From positions 62,001 to 126,000 of the forward strand of contig JBBDLF010000039.1 of NCBI GenBank assembly GCA_040879025.1: DNA of 64,000 bases. Reading direction: 5' to 3'. Every line of letters starts with the position of its first letter. Within the stretch, counting starts at the first letter, position 1. Origin of the DNA: JBBDLF01 sp040879025 (lineage in GTDB: Bacteria; Pseudomonadota; Gammaproteobacteria; Pseudomonadales; Pseudohongiellaceae). The notes under the pieces are model-generated. The model did no database searches. It had not been told where the DNA came from and saw nothing but the letters and a program-made list of their open reading frames with translations. Shown one piece after another: positions 44,816 to 53,348 of the stretch. The translations under genes and the position numbers were made by a program.

Positions 44816-44992
44816 ATGAGCAGCAAATCAAAGAAAAACGCGGTAATCGCCAATCGCCGTGATCTGGAAACGCATATTGAGGCGTTTCTGAAGTCCGGGG
44901 GAAAGGTGCAGCAGATTAAGGCGGGCGTCAGCGGACAAACATCAACCAGTGGTCCGAGGCAAATTGTTCTCAGCCACAAAACCAGTTCCTGA
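44816..44992 (+). CDS. Small basic protein with SutA-like motif
   Basis: A 58-residue protein, MSSKSKKN at the start, with the core IEAFLKSGGKVQQIKAGVSG at residues 21-40. The FLxxGGKVQxI pattern is like the C-terminal part of the pseudomonad RNA-polymerase-binding factor SutA and of short conserved gammaproteobacterial proteins. The long acidic N-terminus of SutA is absent. A start four codons earlier is possible. A strong -10 upstream and a terminator-like stem downstream show it as a separate transcription unit. Function is not known; a link to transcription is inference. Confidence 0.65.
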   Translation: MSSKSKKNAVIANRRDLETHIEAFLKSGGKVQQIKAGVSGQTSTSGPRQIVLSHKTSS

Positions 44993-45012
44993 ACCTTCAC
45001 AGGCCCCGGGCA

Positions 45013-45037
45013 GGGCGGCTTGGAGCCCAGGCCGCCC
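45013..45037 (+). terminator. Terminator-like hairpin after the small SutA-like gene
   Basis: An 11-bp G+C-rich stem (one G-T pair) from 45013-45023 and 45027-45037 with a 3-base loop, followed by TTGT. It lies 21 bases after the stop and 49 bases before the facing TraB/GumN gene end. The T-run is short, so termination is likely but not certain. Confidence 0.55.
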
Positions 45038-45085
45038 TTGTCGGTACAGGTGTGCTCGCGGCGACGGGATTGCAACTGACGGCCG

Positions 45086-46018
45086 TTACAATTGCCGCAC
45101 CTGGTAACCGTTTGCCTCAAGCAGACTGATCAGACCATGCTCGCCAACCAGGTGAGCCGCTCCGACCAGCACGAATTCAGTACCCTCTTCACTGAACATC
45201 TGCTCGATAGCCGGCATCCAATTATTATTCCTTTCCACCAGCAGTGACTGGTACAGTTCCGGGGTTTCCGCGCGCATGTCATTAATGAACAACTCGGCCA
45301 ACCGGTCGTTGTCCCCTTCGCGCCACGCACTGATCATGTCCTCAATGCCTGTCTCGAGTTGCTCCATTTCCTCCAGGGACATCAGCACAAATTCACTCTC
45401 GTTGCCCTCGCCCATCCCGGCGAGAAAACTGATTTGCTGGTCAAGCGATTCCAGCCCCTGGATTGCTTTGTCTTCGCCAACGGCGCGGGTGTTGAAATGC
45501 ATGTCCACACCCTGCGGCGTGAAACCAAGCTTCTGGAATTCAAGTACCTGCAGTGTACTCACCACCATGCCAGGTTTCATTTTCTCCAGCATCATCATAG
45601 GCAGGCCGACGGTTTCAAGATAATTGCTCAATGCGGAATAGGCATCGTCACTCAGCACTGAGCGCAAGGTTCTGGAGTCGGTATACGTAACCTCGCCAAG
45701 AAGCCGCATTTGCACGGAGGGATCATTCATCGCGCTGATATCAGTTTCAAAAACCAGCGTGTCTGAATTTTCGTAGGCTTCCTCGAACTCCTCCGGTAGA
45801 GGATAATCCGTCGGCCGCAACAGGTGCACTGTTCCGCCGAGATATACGTGACTGTCGCCCGAACTGGCAAGCCAGACCGAGGTATCAGCCGCCGCCTGGC
45901 TTGCGAGCCCGGCCATCACCGTGGTTGCGCCCAAGGCGCAGGAACCGAGTGAGCGTGATATTGCACTCCTGACAAGGCGTGACAAGCGGCTGGAAAATAA
46001 GGGCGGTAAATAGTTCAT
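45086..46018 (-). CDS. TraB/GumN family protein
   Basis: 310 residues with a signal peptide ending near residue 44 (SQAAADTS). The TraB/GumN (TIKI-like) family hallmarks are YLGGTVHLLRP with the GxxH motif and LVGAAHLVGEHGL near the C-terminus with a second GxxH. Eukaryotic TIKI members are metalloproteases; bacterial roles are unknown. The protein should be periplasmic. It stands alone on the minus strand. Confidence 0.88.
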   Translation of the reverse strand: MNYLPPLFSSRLSRLVRSAISRSLGSCALGATTVMAGLASQAAADTSVWLASSGDSHVYLGGTVHLLRPTDYPLPEEFEEAYENSDTLVFETDISAMNDPSVQMRLLGEVTYTDSRTLRSVLSDDAYSALSNYLETVGLPMMMLEKMKPGMVVSTLQVLEFQKLGFTPQGVDMHFNTRAVGEDKAIQGLESLDQQISFLAGMGEGNESEFVLMSLEEMEQLETGIEDMISAWREGDNDRLAELFINDMRAETPELYQSLLVERNNNWMPAIEQMFSEEGTEFVLVGAAHLVGEHGLISLLEANGYQVRQL

Positions 46019-46154
46019 AAAGAAAGTCCTGTATCAGAATCGGGATTGGATGGAACCCAAAGTTTCATGAATTTTACCTCGAGCGCGTGTGAATAAGTGT
46101 AAAATACTGATAATGTATTTCATCTCCTGCCAGGCAACAGGCGGATTGCTCAGC

Positions 46155-46673
46155 GTGTCCATTTTACTGTTCAGACTCAGAAATGTTCCCAGCGACGAAG
46201 CCGAAGAAGTCAGAGCGCTGTTGATCGAAAACGGCATCGAAATCTTCGAGACCAGCCCTGGCAACTGGGGCATCTCGATGCCCGCCATCTGGCTGCGCGA
46301 CGAGTCGCAACTGGAGCACGCACGCCATCTCCTGAAGGAATACGAATACTCGCGCCGGCAGCGAGTCCGTGATGAATACCAATCCCTGCGCAGCCGGGGC
46401 GAACACCGCACCACCTGGCATGTTTTTCGGGAGAACCCGCTGCGTTTTCTGTTTTACGTCGCGCTGATAGCAGCGGTTACCTGGTTCTCCCTCAATTTTG
46501 TTAATTTACTCTGGGCGGACTCCGGCTCTGAAATCACGCCACATCGGGACAGCACATTGCCTAGTGATACTGTCGTCCAAGATAGCTGCGCAGGCGAGGG
46601 GGGAAACTTCGCTTCAGTAACAGCTGTCTTATCTGCCATTGCTGATCGGCATCGATCTCTCGCAAAAACTTGA
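46155..46673 (+). CDS. DUF6164 family membrane protein with unusual C-terminal extension
   Basis: 172 residues from a GTG at 46155. Residues 1-70 are the DUF6164 domain: LLFRLRNVPSDEAEEVRALL and ETSPGNWGISMPAIWLRDE. One membrane helix follows at about 97-119. The family usually ends soon after this helix, but here about 50 more residues follow, and the final 113 bases run antisense to the end of lhr. An open frame further upstream (from 46089) lacks similarity. Function unknown. Confidence 0.78.
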   Translation: MSILLFRLRNVPSDEAEEVRALLIENGIEIFETSPGNWGISMPAIWLRDESQLEHARHLLKEYEYSRRQRVRDEYQSLRSRGEHRTTWHVFRENPLRFLFYVALIAAVTWFSLNFVNLLWADSGSEITPHRDSTLPSDTVVQDSCAGEGGNFASVTAVLSAIADRHRSLAKT

Positions 46674-49600
46674 CCTGCCCAGACTCAAGCACCGCAATGG
46701 GAATTCCTTCCCGGAACAGTATCCGGTTTCTTGCCAGACGTGACAGCCGGCTTTCCGGAGCAATGAGCCCCAGCAGATTCAGTGGATCACTCGCCGCCAG
46801 ACCAACATATTCCGGTTCGGTTTCCAATTGCGCAATTTCCGGAACTTTGGCTAGCCGTCGCAATGCTTCAACCGTTTGAGCGAAGGCGAACTGCTCTCCA
46901 CCCACGCCGGCGATAAAACGCCCGCCACGAACATCCCCGCGCAGTTCCATTCGCTTGAGCGTTGGCAACAACAAACGCCAGGCAGGCGCGGCCATCTCGC
47001 GTTCAAGCAGCCGGCGAAAAATCACCCCCCATCGCTGTAGATAGACTATGACCAGTCGTTCCATTTGCTCCTGTGTCAATCCGCACTGCCGTACGCCATC
47101 GGCAACCTCGGCTCGCTCTTCGTTTTGCAATAATGACCAGCGACCGGCATCCTCAACGCCAAACAATGCTTTTCTTCCGCGCCAGGCGGTACCGTGTCTT
47201 TTTGCAGCCGGCATCAACAGAGCGCGCAATCCAGTGAAGCTGTCGCTGGTGGCCTTGCCGGCACTGACCAGTTCAGCCAGCGCCTGTTCAAGTTGACTGC
47301 GCAACAAGGCTGTTCGTCCCAGAATGTCACTGAAAAAACTGGCCCCGGACTGCTGGAGGTCCTGCTCAACGCCTTGCGCCAATGGGCTCAGTTCCGGCTG
47401 CCACTCCTTTTCCAGCGAAGCCCGTACCAGAGCCTGCCAAACATCCTGATTACTGCGGGCCAGCAATGCGACAGGCGTGCTTTTCAATGGCGAAGCGGCT
47501 TTCGATGATCGGGTTCGAGTCTTTGTGTTTTTCGCCAGGTTGTAGCGTCCCCAGGCGATCTTGCCGCTTATGCACAACAGGTCAAGCCAGGCAGGGTCGT
47601 AATTTTTGACCCGTGACGGCAAAATGTCCGCTTCCCAGGCGGCTGCAGGCGCGCTGACTCCGTCAAGCAGCGACATGACATGCTGAAGTCGAGCCGCGCC
47701 CTCAAGTCCTCCGGTGGCTTCACCTGAGGTTTCAACCATGGGGGTTAATTCATGAAGTCTGAACAGAAAACGCATAAAGTTTTGCAATGAAACCGGTCTA
47801 ATGCTGCGCCGATGGGCGTCGATAGTGTACCGGTGAATCCGCTGTAGCAGTCGGCGTTCGCACCATTCCAGCGGACCGTCTGTTAACGACTTGCCAGCCG
47901 CATCAAGCGGTTCAGACTGCCTTTCCGGGTTCGGAGGTGTAAACCTGCCCTGAAAAACAAATCCTTCCAGTTCAAGCTGTTGTAATGCCTGTTCGATTTT
48001 CCTAAGCGGCAATCCTGATTCGTCTGCCAGTGCTGCACTTGTAACCGGCCCCAAACCTTCCAGCCTGCCCCGGATCATTTCCACCGCCGCCTCCTCCGGC
48101 GTCCACCCCCGGTTTCGCAGAGAGGCCGGTAGCGAAATTTCCGGTCGCATGGCTGCATTTGGGAAAAGTTGCCGCATCTGTACCAACCGTTCCGCCGCAA
48201 TCCAGAATTCATGCGCTCCCGTATCAACGTGGCAGGCCCGCCCCGCTTGTGCCAGGGAGCGTGCGAATTCAAAGTAATCATGTTGTTTCGACTCAGAAGC
48301 GGTGATATACCCCAGAGTCATCATCGCATCATGCATTTCCTCGACGTTACTGACAAAGGGCCAGGCTTCTTCCTTTACTCTGATGATGGCGTCAGGGTCC
48401 AGCGCACTATAATCCCGGCTCTCGGAGGGATCTATCCAGCGGCGATTTCGAATGGCATTGGTGCGTCTCTCTTCGAACGGAGCATCATCGAGGAACGCAT
48501 AGGGCCGGGCATTTATAATCTCCTGCGCAAAGGGCGACGGCTCTCGCAGGTCCCGGGAAACCAGGTCAAGTTCACCATTTTCAATTTTTCCAATAATTCG
48601 AGTCAGTGTTTCAACGTCCATGGCTTCGGTGAGGCAATCCTGTATTGTCTGCTCAACCAGGGGGTGGTTCGGCACCTCTCGTTTCCCCTGCAGATTTTCA
48701 ATACAGGCGATCTGATCCGGAAACACATGCGCCACAAAGTCCTCCGCGTCCATGCGTTGAAACTGCGGCGGCACTCTTTTTCCCGCGCGGTTGCGCTGAA
48801 TCGCCAGAGCTCTGGTTACGTTCCAGCGCCAGCGCACTTCAAACATTGGGGCGTCCAGTAAAGCTTGTGTCAACACATCGCGCAGGGTTGCCGCGCTCAG
48901 GTAGTCGAATACTTCATCGAGAGGGAAACTGTGTACCGATCCCAGCGAGATGACAATGCTGTCTTCGTTGGCGGCGGCCTGCAATTCGAAATTGAAGGTG
49001 CGGCAAAAGCGCTTGCGAAGCGCCAGACCCCAGGCTTTGTTAACGCGGCTTCCGAAGGGTGCATGAAGTACCACATGCATGTCGCCCACTTCATCGAAAA
49101 ATCGTTCAATAACCAGTGTGTCGGCACTCGGCATCGCCTGCAATGCTTCCATACCGGCCGCCAGGTAGTCGAGTAGCTGACCGGCCGCCGCTTCCTGTAA
49201 TCCGGCTTCCTGCAACAGCCAGTTTTTTGCATCCACCAGAGATTGGTCCCTGATCAGCATGGCGATGGTCTTCCTGAAATCGGATACGGCCGCCGACAGT
49301 TCCAGGGTACGGCCGGGGCCCTCACCCAGCCAGAAAGGTATGGTAGGCGCCATGCCCTGTGCATCGCGTACCCTGACCTTCAGACCGTCAATGCGCAGCA
49401 ACTGCCAGCTGTGGCTTCCCAGGGTGAATATATCGCCAGGCAGGGCCTCCAGTGCAAAGTCTTCGTTGAGACTTCCCACAACGATGTCTTCCGGGTCCAG
49501 AACCACCTGGTAATCAAACATGTCGGGTATGGCGCCCCCGTTGGTGAGGGCGATCAGATTACTGCCCCGTCTCGCCCGGACCCGGTCGTTGATGGAATCC

Positions 49601-51048
49601 AGATGAAGGTGTGCCCCGCGCCGCCCGCGCCGGCTCGTATACCCGTCCGCCAGCATGCCAATAATGCTCCGGAATTTTTCCACCGTGAGGCTTCGGTAGG
49701 GCCAGGCATTGGAGAACAATTTATAGAGGTTGCCCACACTCCAGCCGTCGCCGTTCTCACCTTCGTCCCCGCTGCCGGTGGAGACCTCGGCGACTATTTG
49801 TTGGGCAAGTATGTCTATCGGACTTTCTGGAACAACCAGTCGGTCGAGTTCTCCCCGGCGCACACCGGCAATCAATGCCGCGCACTCCACCAGGTCGTCG
49901 CGGGTCAATGGAAACAGGATGCCTTTGGGAGTACCCTCGATAGAGTGACCACTGCGACCCACACGTTGCAAAAACGTGGAGATGCTTTTGGGTGAGGAAA
50001 ATTGCACCACCAGGTCAACCGAACCTATATCAATGCCCAGTTCCATCGACGCGGTAGCGACCAGCACCTTAAGCTTGCCGCCTTTCAATCTTTGTTCAGC
50101 GCCATGCCGGTGCTCTTTGCTCATGCTGCCGTGATGAGCGCTCACGCAATCTTCTCCCACACGTTCTGACAGTGCCAATGCCAGTCGTTCCGACAGGCGC
50201 CGGGTGTTCACGAAGACGAGCGTGGTTTCGTGAGTGGCGATCAGTTCAACAAGCCGTTCGTAAAGTTCATCCCAAACCTCGTTGCTCATCAAAGCACTAA
50301 GTGGCGACTTCGGCACTTCCAGACTGATGTCGAGGTTACGCCGGTGTCCCGAATCGATGATTACGCAGTTCCCCGCTCCATCATTGACGTTGGCATTGCC
50401 CACCAGGTAGCGCGCAACCACGTCTATCGGTTTCTGTGTCGCCGAGAGACCGATACGCTGAACCGCCCCCCCCGCCAGTCGATCAAGCCGCTCCAGTGAC
50501 AAGGAGAGATGTGAACCGCGCTTGTCGCCCAGCATGGCGTGGATCTCATCGATTATCACGGTACGCGCACCGGAAAGCATGTGTCTGCCGCTGGAGCTGG
50601 TCAGCAGCAAATAGAGAGATTCCGGAGTGGTAACCAGAATATGTGGCGGGCGCCTGACCATCTTCTGGCGCTCATACCGGGATGTGTCTCCGGTACGCAC
50701 ACCCATGCGGATATCCACGGGGGGGCCGGCAGCCAGGTGCAATTGTTCGGCGATACCATCGAGAGGCAGTTCGAGGTTGTGGTAAATGTCATTACTCAGC
50801 GCTTTAAGCGGTGACACATAGACCACATGAACCCAGTCTTGAAGACCCTGGTTCAGTCCTGTCTGCACCAGGTCGTCGATAACGGCATAGAACGCCGCCA
50901 GCGTCTTTCCGCTGCCGGTGGGGGCGGAAATCAGCGTGTGGCGCCCGGATTTGATTGCTGCCCAAGCCTCGCGCTGGGCCTGGGTGGGCACGTTGTGCTG
51001 TCGTTCAAACCAGCGGCGGCTGGCAGGATGAAACCGGGTAAATGGCAT
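46561..51048 (-). CDS. lhr: Lhr-type ATP-dependent helicase
   Basis: A 1495-residue SF2 helicase of the large Lhr type (E. coli Lhr about 1538). Walker A SAPTGSGKTLAA is near residue 40-51, the DEAH-type motif II is IIDEIHAML, and motif VI is FLQRVGRSGH. The helicase core with winged-helix and Lhr-specific domains fills the first 900 residues, and the C-terminal domain is complete. Lhr enzymes unwind DNA or DNA-RNA hybrids and are linked to repair. The end overlaps the DUF6164 gene by 113 bases on the opposite strand. Confidence 0.95.
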   Translation of the reverse strand: MPFTRFHPASRRWFERQHNVPTQAQREAWAAIKSGRHTLISAPTGSGKTLAAFYAVIDDLVQTGLNQGLQDWVHVVYVSPLKALSNDIYHNLELPLDGIAEQLHLAAGPPVDIRMGVRTGDTSRYERQKMVRRPPHILVTTPESLYLLLTSSSGRHMLSGARTVIIDEIHAMLGDKRGSHLSLSLERLDRLAGGAVQRIGLSATQKPIDVVARYLVGNANVNDGAGNCVIIDSGHRRNLDISLEVPKSPLSALMSNEVWDELYERLVELIATHETTLVFVNTRRLSERLALALSERVGEDCVSAHHGSMSKEHRHGAEQRLKGGKLKVLVATASMELGIDIGSVDLVVQFSSPKSISTFLQRVGRSGHSIEGTPKGILFPLTRDDLVECAALIAGVRRGELDRLVVPESPIDILAQQIVAEVSTGSGDEGENGDGWSVGNLYKLFSNAWPYRSLTVEKFRSIIGMLADGYTSRRGRRGAHLHLDSINDRVRARRGSNLIALTNGGAIPDMFDYQVVLDPEDIVVGSLNEDFALEALPGDIFTLGSHSWQLLRIDGLKVRVRDAQGMAPTIPFWLGEGPGRTLELSAAVSDFRKTIAMLIRDQSLVDAKNWLLQEAGLQEAAAGQLLDYLAAGMEALQAMPSADTLVIERFFDEVGDMHVVLHAPFGSRVNKAWGLALRKRFCRTFNFELQAAANEDSIVISLGSVHSFPLDEVFDYLSAATLRDVLTQALLDAPMFEVRWRWNVTRALAIQRNRAGKRVPPQFQRMDAEDFVAHVFPDQIACIENLQGKREVPNHPLVEQTIQDCLTEAMDVETLTRIIGKIENGELDLVSRDLREPSPFAQEIINARPYAFLDDAPFEERRTNAIRNRRWIDPSESRDYSALDPDAIIRVKEEAWPFVSNVEEMHDAMMTLGYITASESKQHDYFEFARSLAQAGRACHVDTGAHEFWIAAERLVQMRQLFPNAAMRPEISLPASLRNRGWTPEEAAVEMIRGRLEGLGPVTSAALADESGLPLRKIEQALQQLELEGFVFQGRFTPPNPERQSEPLDAAGKSLTDGPLEWCERRLLQRIHRYTIDAHRRSIRPVSLQNFMRFLFRLHELTPMVETSGEATGGLEGAARLQHVMSLLDGVSAPAAAWEADILPSRVKNYDPAWLDLLCISGKIAWGRYNLAKNTKTRTRSSKAASPLKSTPVALLARSNQDVWQALVRASLEKEWQPELSPLAQGVEQDLQQSGASFFSDILGRTALLRSQLEQALAELVSAGKATSDSFTGLRALLMPAAKRHGTAWRGRKALFGVEDAGRWSLLQNEERAEVADGVRQCGLTQEQMERLVIVYLQRWGVIFRRLLEREMAAPAWRLLLPTLKRMELRGDVRGGRFIAGVGGEQFAFAQTVEALRRLAKVPEIAQLETEPEYVGLAASDPLNLLGLIAPESRLSRLARNRILFREGIPIAVLESGQVKFLREIDADQQWQIRQLLLKRSFPPRLRSYLGRQYH

Positions 51049-51236
51049 GGATCAGTCCGGGAGTCACGAAAACCCTGTGGCCTCGGCGACAGGTCCGGGA
51101 GCCCGACAATCAGGCTCCTGTCATTGAGGTTACAAGAGCGCCAAAGGGAAGACAATGACCGGCTTCTCGCTCCGCCGCTTCCAGCAGGACGGGCGAGCGC
51201 CTATAATGAGCCAGTGACAGCCTTGGGAGAAAGGGA

Positions 51237-52037
51237 TTGACGGACATACAACCAAAGGGTAACAAGGACCAGGTCACCCCGAAAAACGGTGACCTGGACC
51301 TGGACTTGAAGAAGAAAAAGTATAATCAGGCGTCCGGGCTGACGACTGCGCCACAACTGCCGCTGAACCTGCGCGTCAGCAGGTCTCTCCACAATTTTTG
51401 GCGGGAGAACCGGCAGTTTTTCTTTTTATTGCTCAGCATCGTGTTTTTCAAGAGCGCGATCGCCGACCTCAGCTCCATCTCCGGCGCATCCATGCAACCC
51501 ACACTACTCGACGGTGACAAGGTCTGGGTAAACAAGCTCGCGTACGACGTCAAAATTCCGTTTACTGAAATATCGCTGTCCACTGTAGGCGAACCGGTAC
51601 GGGGAGACATCGTCATAATCGATTCCAGCGCCGCCGGTAAACGCCTGGTCAAACGCATAGTGGGGATACCCGGCGATACGGTGTATATGCAGAATAATGC
51701 ACTCGTCATTAACGGCGAAGCGGCCGCTTATGAAGTTTTATCGCGTGACAGTGATTCAATGATCATTATCGAAGAATTACCTGAACGTTCGAGCCACCAG
51801 GCCCGGGTTGCAAGTCATACCTTCAGTCGCACCTCGCGCAGTTACGGTCCGGTGGTCGTGCCCGAAGGCAGTTACTTCGTGCTGGGCGACAATCGCGACA
51901 ACAGCGCCGACAGCCGGGTGTACAGCTTCGTGCCACGCGAGGAGATTATCGGTCGTTCATCATCCGTTGTGTTTTCCCTCGATCCGAGCAACAGATACCT
52001 GCCGCGGATTAAACGTTTCCTGGCTGACCTGGAATAG
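51237..52037 (+). CDS. lepB: Signal peptidase I
   Basis: 266 residues. One membrane helix at about 60-77, then the S26 catalytic Ser85 in SGASMQPTLLDGD and Lys139 in RLVKRIVGIPGD, and the closing GDNRDNSADSR box. The cytoplasmic N-terminus (residues 1-58) is charged and hydrophilic rather than carrying the first helix of E. coli LepB. The start is a TTG at 51237 after GGGAGA, as no ATG fits. In many gammaproteobacteria lepB sits between lepA and rnc; here it is isolated, so it may be a second, specialised signal peptidase. Confidence 0.88.
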   Translation: MTDIQPKGNKDQVTPKNGDLDLDLKKKKYNQASGLTTAPQLPLNLRVSRSLHNFWRENRQFFFLLLSIVFFKSAIADLSSISGASMQPTLLDGDKVWVNKLAYDVKIPFTEISLSTVGEPVRGDIVIIDSSAAGKRLVKRIVGIPGDTVYMQNNALVINGEAAAYEVLSRDSDSMIIIEELPERSSHQARVASHTFSRTSRSYGPVVVPEGSYFVLGDNRDNSADSRVYSFVPREEIIGRSSSVVFSLDPSNRYLPRIKRFLADLE

Positions 52038-52083
52038 CGGCCGCCTCGTGTCAGTGGTCCTGCAGCGTTACACACGATACATT

Positions 52084-53319
52084 TCAGGTGGCGACCAGTT
52101 CAAGCACCGCGTTCAGTAACACATTGCAGCCCTTTTCCACATCATGCCAATGACTCCATTCATCCTGGGCGTGGCTGACTCCACCCACGCTCGGGATAAA
52201 CAGCAGGCCTGTGGGCATGATATCGGTAAAGAACTGGCAGTCATGTCCGGCGCCACTGGGCATCAGCAGCGTGTCGTAACCCAGGGCTTCGGAGTGCTTC
52301 TTCAGCAGATTGATCATCGGTTCACTGCACAACCGGGGTTCAAGCCAGCTCATCTGTTCATACTCAAACATCAGGCGGTGCCGACGGGCTATGGACGAGA
52401 GCACCTTGCGACAACTGTCGGACACGGCTTTCATGACGTCCTCCGACATGTCACGGCCCACCAGCGTAAACTCGGCCTGTCCCGGCACGGTGTGGGCATA
52501 GCCTGGTTTAAGCTCTACCCGGCCGATGGTCAGCCGGGTTTTATCGGTGCCTTCCTCGTCGATAATCCGGGCAATCTCGTGCGCGAAATCGGCGACACCC
52601 ATGAATGCATCGCTGCGCAGATCCATCGGCGCGGTGCCGGCATGATCCGCCTTTCCCTTGAAGTGTACCAACCATTTGAATACACCGGAGATACCTTCCA
52701 CGACTCCGATGGTTTTGCGCTCCTTCTCCAGTACCGGCCCCTGTTCGATATGCAGTTCCAGAAAACCCACAAGTTCCTTTGGATCCCGCGCCGCTTCCAT
52801 GGCATGGTGGTAGGGTAACTGGCAACGGGCCATCGCGTCCCGCAACAGCTCTCCGGAGGGGTCCTGGGCACGTTCCAGCCAGTCGAGCGTCAGCCTGCCG
52901 GTCAATGCCTGGGCTCCCAGCATGCCGCCGAAACGACCCTCCTCCTCGCTGGTTGCCACCACTTCCACGGCATGCCGCAGACTGATTTTGTTCTCTTTCA
53001 GGACCCGTACGCATTCCAGACCGGCAATCACCCCCAGAACGCCGTCGAACATGCCTCCACAGGGTACCGAGTCCAAGTGTGACCCTATCAGCAGCGCCTT
53101 GTCTCCAGGATTGCCGAGCCTGCCGATCACATTCCCCGCGCCATCCATATACGGGTTAAGTTCGAGCGCTTCCATACGGTGAGTCAGCCACAGCCTGGCT
53201 TCCATATCCGCGTCGCTGAATCCCTGCCGATAGATTCCCTGGTCCTCAGGGTTATAACCGATGCGCCCCAACGCGTAGATGTCGTTCTGCACCCTCTCGA
53301 GATTGACTTTCAGGTTCAT
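52084..53319 (-). CDS. M20 family N-carbamoyl-amino-acid hydrolase / allantoate amidohydrolase-type enzyme
   Basis: 411 residues from the ATG at 53319. It belongs to the hydantoinase/carbamoylase group of zinc amidases. Metal-site segments are IGSHLDSVPCGGMFDGVLG, SEEEGRFGG and ELHIEQGPVLE, and the dimer-domain GKADHAGTAPMDLRSDA and closing SGAGHDCQFF with GGVSHAQDEWS are all intact. Such enzymes split N-carbamoyl amino acids, ureidopropionate or allantoate, releasing ammonia and CO2. It is the last gene of the putative six-gene minus-strand operon, 29 bases after the asparagine-synthase homologue. A start at 53361 would overlap that gene by 13 bases. Confidence 0.88.
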   Translation of the reverse strand: MNLKVNLERVQNDIYALGRIGYNPEDQGIYRQGFSDADMEARLWLTHRMEALELNPYMDGAGNVIGRLGNPGDKALLIGSHLDSVPCGGMFDGVLGVIAGLECVRVLKENKISLRHAVEVVATSEEEGRFGGMLGAQALTGRLTLDWLERAQDPSGELLRDAMARCQLPYHHAMEAARDPKELVGFLELHIEQGPVLEKERKTIGVVEGISGVFKWLVHFKGKADHAGTAPMDLRSDAFMGVADFAHEIARIIDEEGTDKTRLTIGRVELKPGYAHTVPGQAEFTLVGRDMSEDVMKAVSDSCRKVLSSIARRHRLMFEYEQMSWLEPRLCSEPMINLLKKHSEALGYDTLLMPSGAGHDCQFFTDIMPTGLLFIPSVGGVSHAQDEWSHWHDVEKGCNVLLNAVLELVAT

Positions 53320-53348
53320 TTCACCAATGCTCACTGGACTGGCTCCTG

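Noticed and set aside
49243..49995. 250-codon plus-strand open frame
   Set aside because: Antisense to lhr, no motif.
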